From: Cinnamomum chago
Taxonomy: Eukaryota; Streptophyta; Magnoliopsida; Laurales; Lauraceae
Length of the DNA stretch: 64,000 nt
Reading direction: 5' to 3'
NCBI GenBank assembly: GCA_038049695.1
Contig: CP142456.1
Location: 74,175,422 to 74,239,421, forward strand
This document shows, piece by piece, positions 58,531 through 64,000 of this stretch. Positions within the stretch are counted from its first letter, which is position 1; every line of letters starts with the position of its first letter. The notes under the pieces were generated by a model. That model worked only from the letters and a program-made list of their open reading frames with translations. It was not told the origin of the DNA and did no database searches. The position numbers and the translations under genes were made by a program.

Positions 58531-60689
58531 AATTTAGAAAAACTGAAAGTGCAATGTGTTTTCAGTGGATGGGGAAAAGAAGGGAGGTCCATTCTTCTTC
58601 AGACTTCCTCTTTCTTCGTCTAGTGCATACAGTTTTCTGCAAGGAAAAGGACCATTTTGGCCTTGATTTTCACAAATCTGGGGAAAAGCATTTTGATGGT
58701 TGTGATTGTGGTGTTATATGTGTAGGGGTGGGATGGAGTGGATGGTGTAAGGCAGAGCTTTCCGTTCAAAATGGAAAGGCCACTGGTGCAGATGCTACAC
58801 AAACATGCCTTTAGCCTTTCACATGGCTCTCTCCTTTGAATCTTTTTGTACAAACTACAAAGTAATCAAAACTAGTGGTTGACACCAGGTTCTGCTTTAA
58901 GTTCCATCCAGGTCAGGGTTCATCTACAAATTAAGGTTACATAGAACTCATTAAGCTGATTCTAGATTGATGAGAAATGTTTAGCTGACACTTAAAGTGA
59001 AGCTTATGTTTATATTATTTTTTTAGGTAGAAGTTTACATGATGTTAACCTTCTAATTCCCTTTTTAATGTAATTAATGTTCTCTCTCCTCCTCCTGTGC
59101 CTATTGATAAAAAGGGCATCACCTTCTTTTCTTATTCAATCAACCAATAGATTGGAACTTACAATAGTAAGAAAGATATGAAAAGCGCTTTTCAACCAAG
59201 CAATACATCTTTCCTCAAAACATTCTTGTGAGGTGGTCAATTAAACAAAACAAAAAATTACATGTGCATCATGCATTGTAAAATACTCTACCCTGAACGA
59301 TGCCAATGGTCCAAGAATAGCTAATAAATCATCACTTTCTCTTTTTAAGTGTCGAGAAAAGCTGAGTTATGGAAACCCACTTCTTTTGCACCTGAACAAC
59401 GACTTGAATTAGGGATACAAATAATATAGATAACAGTGTTGAAGTACAAAACGTTCATGTGATGTGAAAAATGATGAGTCTTCGCTTGATCTTACATCTA
59501 AACGTTTGAAAATTGCATTCATCTTCACTACAGCAGACTCACTATGATGTTGCTTCTTCCTCCTCTTATTCTTCCCTTTGGTGCCCACCCAAGATTTTAT
59601 AAAACTAGGGATCAGAACCTTCTTCCAATCCCCCAAGCATGTTGGAGTTCTTAAATTTTTTCGCTTGCGTACAACAGTTATGATCTATGAAAACATAATT
59701 AGATTAATAAATGACCATTTGTTTTACTCATAATACACATGCAATTCAGAAAAAAAAAAAAAAGAGTAAAAGCCATATCAAATATTTCGTAATGGATCAT
59801 ACGATAACGGAAAGCCCATGTGCTCACGGGGTGCTCATGGGCCGGTCCAGGCCTTAGGTTTAAGTATACAGGTTGGTTCATCTCTAAAATCTGGGCCCAT
59901 TTGAGCTGGGCTTAGATTAAATGATGGGAAGCCTGAAGTTAGACCCTTGTGATTCACTCCTCAAGTTGATCTTTCAAGATACCTCTAATCCCTTATAAAA
60001 GAGAATTGAGTAAATACTTAACCCCTAGGACTTTTTCCCTCATGGAATAATAAAATGGGTTCTATGCATGTAAAATTTGCATATGTTGATTTTTTTTCTC
60101 ATTGCTCAGTTTGAATTATAATGTAAAATATTCACTTATCTCAAAATCTATAAATGTTTAAGACATAATATAAAATATTTTGGAGTTTAATGGGTCAATA
60201 AGTAATTTAGATTAAAATTTAGAGTACACATGACTTATAAGAAATTGATGGGATTTGATACCACACCGGCACTGAGAAAGGTGTGAAATTTTATAGGAAA
60301 ATGACGTCATTTATCCATCAGTTTCTTTTCTTTTCTTCTTATTCTTTTTTTTTTTCTTATTGTTTCTTGTTGTGGTGGTGTTGGGCTTCTGGTCGGGAGC
60401 GATTTTACCCATCATTTTCATACTTCATTTATCTATGTGATTTATGATGCGTAAATGAGAACAAACAAAACTGAGCCCACATTAGATGGATGCAAACTGC
60501 CCCTTAGTGTGAAGACTACTTAGTGACGTGTCATGAGGCTCAAAGTGTCCAACGCCCAATAATTCAATAACTGGGCCAATAACTGTACGGGTAAGAAGGA
60601 AGGAAGAAGAATATAACAATAAACGCCTTACAAAGTACAATAGTAGAGTTGTTCCTATTGCTTAATTTTTTTGGTTTTTGTTTTTGGTA

Positions 60690-60798
60690 TTGGTATAAGG
60701 CTTTTGTGCCAACTCCTTTTGTTTTTACTTTGTGTTGGAGAATTTCTTACACCGTTGCTTTATCTTTAATTTAATTTACCGTTACCGATAAAAAAAAG
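60690..60798 (+). mobile_element. LINE 3' tail fragment
   Basis: ataaggcttttgtgccaact ... tttatctttaatttaatttaccgttaccgat followed by an A run (about 60790-60797) has the layout of the LINE 3' UTRs at 46640-46731 and 11600-11690. Confidence 0.45.
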
Positions 60799-61430
60799 TA
60801 CACTAATAAGGGAAAAAAAACCAAAAAGAATGAAAGAAGGTGTTTAATTTGGACCGGAAGACCTTTGAGGTATCTTTCCATCCGCGGTGGTGCATCAAAT
60901 CAATAATCTGGATCATTAAATCATAGGCCTTATATCCATGGTACCCAGAAGGCATGTTTGTATTCAACCAATTTCTTCAATAAATAGTTTCAATCATAAT
61001 TGACTTCATAATTTACATGTTACAAATATTTCCTGCACCTTGTTTAAGGACAGCATAAAATGATTCTCTACCTTTACAACAAAGTCTAAATCGCAAAAAT
61101 CACCTCTATCTCATAGCAGGAAAATTATTAAAATAAAAAATAAAAAATCAACATGGAAATACAAACAATTCAATTACTCTAAACTTACTTTTATTTTGTA
61201 TATAAAATGCTTCACATAAAGATGAGTTTTGAGTCCTCATTCTGATATGATTATATGAACATGGACAGCTGGAAAAGACTATTAAAATTCAAAACTTTAA
61301 TTTGCATGGGGACAAATGTATCAGTTCACCTCCATTTTTTCAATCTTCCATTCTCATCTAAGTAAACCCTAACATTCCTCCAACATCTTCCAACCCAACA
61401 GATGAATTTCCATTTAATTCCAACAGAACA

Positions 61431-62048
61431 TTAGAGAAACATAGAGGGCAGGTAACATACCTTGGTTGTATGTTGTGGGTGAATGGTTGCCAATTGAGGG
61501 TGTTGGTCTGGCGTGGGGCCTGCTGATCTGCTTCTTGCAGCTTCCCTCAATTGTTGTGAGTAAAGGAGAAGGTCGGCCCTCCTATTATACCCACCACCAA
61601 CCTTATGATGATGGTGGTGGTGGTGGGGGTGTCCACCATGGAGACGGCTTGGATCTGATGATGAGACCCTCCTCCTTGGCCTCTCCACATAAACACTCAC
61701 CACCACTGATTCTTCTCCACAACATACTGCCTGCCATCAAAATATCCAAGTACAATAGAATAATACATCATGTTTCAATGTCACATTGCACCCTATATAA
61801 GAGAATATGGTTCATGATCTTTGATCGAAACTGATAATCTTATGTGACCCATTGAAGATGAATCATTTCTAAAGTAATCAGCTCATCAATGTGGGCCATC
61901 TCTATGTGAAAAAAAAAAAAAATAGATTGAAGGACTATGATTGTCAAATTGGAGAGAACTTTTGCAGGATGGTTTTGTAGCACCATATCAACTTTCTTAA
62001 TCACTGAACAAAATGTGCACAAGAGAGGAGACTTACCTTGGTGGCCAT
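61431..62048 (-). CDS. Small His-rich plant protein of unknown function
   Basis: Two exons joined by GT-AG: 62048-62037 encodes only MATK, and the second exon starts at 61730. The product begins MATKAVCCGEESVVVSVYVE, has a run of eight His (HPHHHHHHHK region), then NRRADLLLYSQQLREAARS. This last motif is shared, as I recall, with small uncharacterised plant proteins. If exon 2 is read through, the frame stops at 61431, giving about 104 residues. A strong donor (CAAG|GTATGT at 61461/61460) could instead splice to a short downstream exon, so the C terminus is uncertain. A TATA-like ctatttatat lies on this strand at about 62077-62088. No function can be stated. Confidence 0.6.
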
Positions 62049-64000
62049 GGGGAGATGGCCAGAGAGGGAGAAAGAGGATATAAATAGCCGGGGCTAAAGA
62101 GGGAGGGAGTGTTATCTTATGTCACAAATGCCAAAAGTGTTTCTTTGGTTGGATCGAAAACCAACCCATCTATCTCATTACAATAAGAGAGAACCATATT
62201 GAATGAGGAGATACAAAGATATGGGTCCATTTTACCAAGTCTCTTGGTTCTTGGATTATTCTGGTTTCTCTCTTTATCATGCAGGCTTGCATAAAGGCCC
62301 CATTTGGCAATGCCACCAAAACCCATTTTGCATTCTGATGTAGTAAATAGGAGTATTCATGGGCCAGGTCGTATCAGGCTGAGCAGAAGTGTGTCCAAGC
62401 CTAGCCTTTTTTGTACCTGGCTCAATTATTCAGGCTTGGATCCAGCCCACCATTTGCAAATTAATAGATACAATCCTTTTTCTTGTGGAGACATGGAAGC
62501 ATACATAGGACCGGGCCCAACCCATTTAACTATTGGAACAGAAAATAAGGACCACAATATTACATCCAAGGGTAGGTTGGGTTGGATTCAGTCTAACCAG
62601 GCAGAGGAGAACCCCAGGAAGTACTGGACTGTGGATGTTGCCATCTCCTCTAGAATGGCCTGGCGCTGAGGCTGTAACCATGTGTTAGGTAAGGGGTGCT
62701 TGGATGTATGGTAAAGGTGGGCCATGATGGTGAGTACCCAACAAAAGTTCAGTGACACATACATCAGATGCCAGCATGTTGCTTGCCCTAGTCATTTGGA
62801 TGTGATCATCTTTTTAATACTGGACTCATCCCAGTGAGAAGGATATCTAGGTCAAGCCTACATTGAGTTGACTCAATCGAGTCAAGACTCAGGACGAGTG
62901 AATTCGAGTTTTTGAGCTATAGAAGTTGTGAAAGCAAACTTTTAAATTAGCCCATCCAACCAGAGGCTGGGCTGATATACCCTAGTGAGTTGAAAGGACA
63001 TTGAGTCAAATAACCCCAACTTATTAATTTCATGCCCCCCTTCATTGAGTCAATTTGGCCGAGTTAGGACTCAGGACAAGCGAACCCGAGTTTTCGACTA
63101 TGGATAAGGTGAAAGCAGACTTTTCCATTAGTCCATCTAACCATGGACTCTGCTGGATACTACTCAACAGTTTCTGTATTTACTGAGCGGGGCAGCAGAC
63201 TAAGCTCAGGCCCTGATAGAAAATTATATAAGTGACTAATTTTAATAGCCCCTTCTGTTGATTTGGAAAAAAAAGAATATGAAAATTATTTAAAATTAAT
63301 TGCAAATCAAATTTTAGTTTCAAAATATTTTACGAACTAGTGACAATTATTAAGGGGGTCATCACTTAAACATTTAATATTGCGACGCGGGGTTCGGTGA
63401 TAATCAAAATTGAAAAGGTATCAATCAAAATCTAATTAACAACCTTCTTTTGCAACTTGTAATAATACATAAATGTAAGTTGATGTGAGGTTCAGCCAGA
63501 GTAAAACTTGAAGAGTACTTTGCAAAATTAAATTGAAAGGCCCTAGCTACAATATATGATAATTGGACATCCTTAGAAAAATAAAAAAAGAGCAATTATA
63601 TCTCAATAAATTGAATTGTCCATTAAAACCTTGTAGCCCAAATGTACATGATAAAAAGTGGAGGCCCACTACATGACTCCAAATTTGATCTCATCCATTC
63701 ATTAGGTGAGCCATGCAAGCTTGAAAAGTTCCTGAAACATCTATTTTCGTATAATTTGAAGCTTCTGATGAGAGGCAGAAAAAATCTGGTGATTCTCCTC
63801 ATGGTGCCCACTTAACCATGGAAGAAGTGGAGAGAACAAATGTCTCCCATACATGAGCTCTTGACTCTATTAAGTTTGACCATGTAGATTGATGTATCCC
63901 ATGCGAAAGAAGAGGTTGGTTTTGAATTAGCTTGGATTGGATTCAACAAGTGGGACTAACTGTTCAAAGTCCCTCACTTGCTATTCTCCTATGCGCATAC
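62049..64000. other. Right flank, no gene seen
   Basis: Apart from the upstream region of the small gene, this is repeat-like AT-rich text with phrases such as gggccaggtcg and caggcttgg near 62360-62450, of the style of degraded hAT-type MITEs. Two similar gagtcaa...gactcaggac blocks lie at about 62870-62910 and 63045-63085. No coding region recognised. Confidence 0.45.

Larger units (their letters stand above)
57662..61430. other. Spacer between PABN and the small minus-strand gene
   Basis: Contains the PABN 3' UTR, the 134-bp tandem duplication and a LINE 3' tail at about 60690-60798. A short minus-strand frame at 59409-59636 has no recognisable family. Otherwise AT-rich with nothing recognised. 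Confidence 0.5.

Noticed and set aside
59409-59636. Minus-strand frame with a Lys/Arg-rich segment
   Set aside because: Protein-like in places, but it has no recognisable family, splice partner or promoter.
62060-62095. Plus-strand TATAAATAG as a promoter for a plus-strand gene
   Set aside because: No plausible plus-strand gene follows. The same bases read as a TATA-like site for the minus-strand gene, though less canonical.
62304-62669. Plus-strand frame of 121 codons
   Set aside because: It lies in repeat-like text of the gggccaggtcg / caggcttgg style, with no known domain. Probably chance.

Overview
This is nuclear DNA from a flowering plant. The genes are intron-rich with GT-AG introns, carry CT-rich leaders, and sit in AT-rich, transposon-filled intergenic space. 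The recognisable host genes are all plant-type: a P-class pentatricopeptide repeat (PPR) protein, mitochondrial frataxin, a subclass II SnRK2 kinase, a PR-10/Bet v 1 gene, nuclear poly(A)-binding protein and a small His-rich protein. The species cannot be fixed by eye. The transposon load would suit a magnoliid or basal eudicot, but that is a guess.

Layout. 1-7.2 kb: an intronless PPR gene on the minus strand (1704-3905), with simple repeats upstream. 7.2-11.7 kb: a tRNA-type SINE, then a five-exon frataxin gene (7724-11407). Frataxin intron 3 holds a 1.7 kb solo LTR with a perfect 5-bp target duplication, and the 3' end of a LINE lies just after the stop. 11.7-17.4 kb: no gene, only degraded repeats.

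17.4-33.7 kb is a nested transposon. An outer hAT-type element (17439-33733, 8-bp target duplication with one mismatch) was split by a 14.9 kb CACTA (En/Spm) element (18666-33551, 3-bp target duplication TCA). The CACTA carries a TNP2-like transposase, a TNPA-like (Transposase_24) protein, arrays of ACCGACG/CGTCGGT hairpins at both ends, an extra ORF with a weak gag look, and three consecutive correctly spliced exons of the host MEP-pathway gene IspH (HDR). It is therefore a gene-capturing (Pack-type) CACTA that still has most of its own machinery.

33.7-45 kb: a repeat-rich spacer, then a complete nine-exon SnRK2 kinase (37955-42130, plus) and a two-exon PR-10/MLP-type gene (44140-43548, minus) with an apparent one-base deletion. 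45-50 kb is a cluster of non-coding elements: a 549-bp hAT-type MITE, a LINE 3' end, a 1.4 kb foldback element inserted into that LINE's poly(A) tail, and a 993-bp palindromic element with an 8-bp target duplication. 51.6-57.7 kb: a six-exon PABN gene (plus) whose introns hold an RTE-type LINE fragment and a large inverted-repeat element. 57.7-64 kb: a tandem duplication, a LINE tail, and a small minus-strand gene (62048-61431). The host genes are unrelated housekeeping or signalling genes that do not form a cluster.
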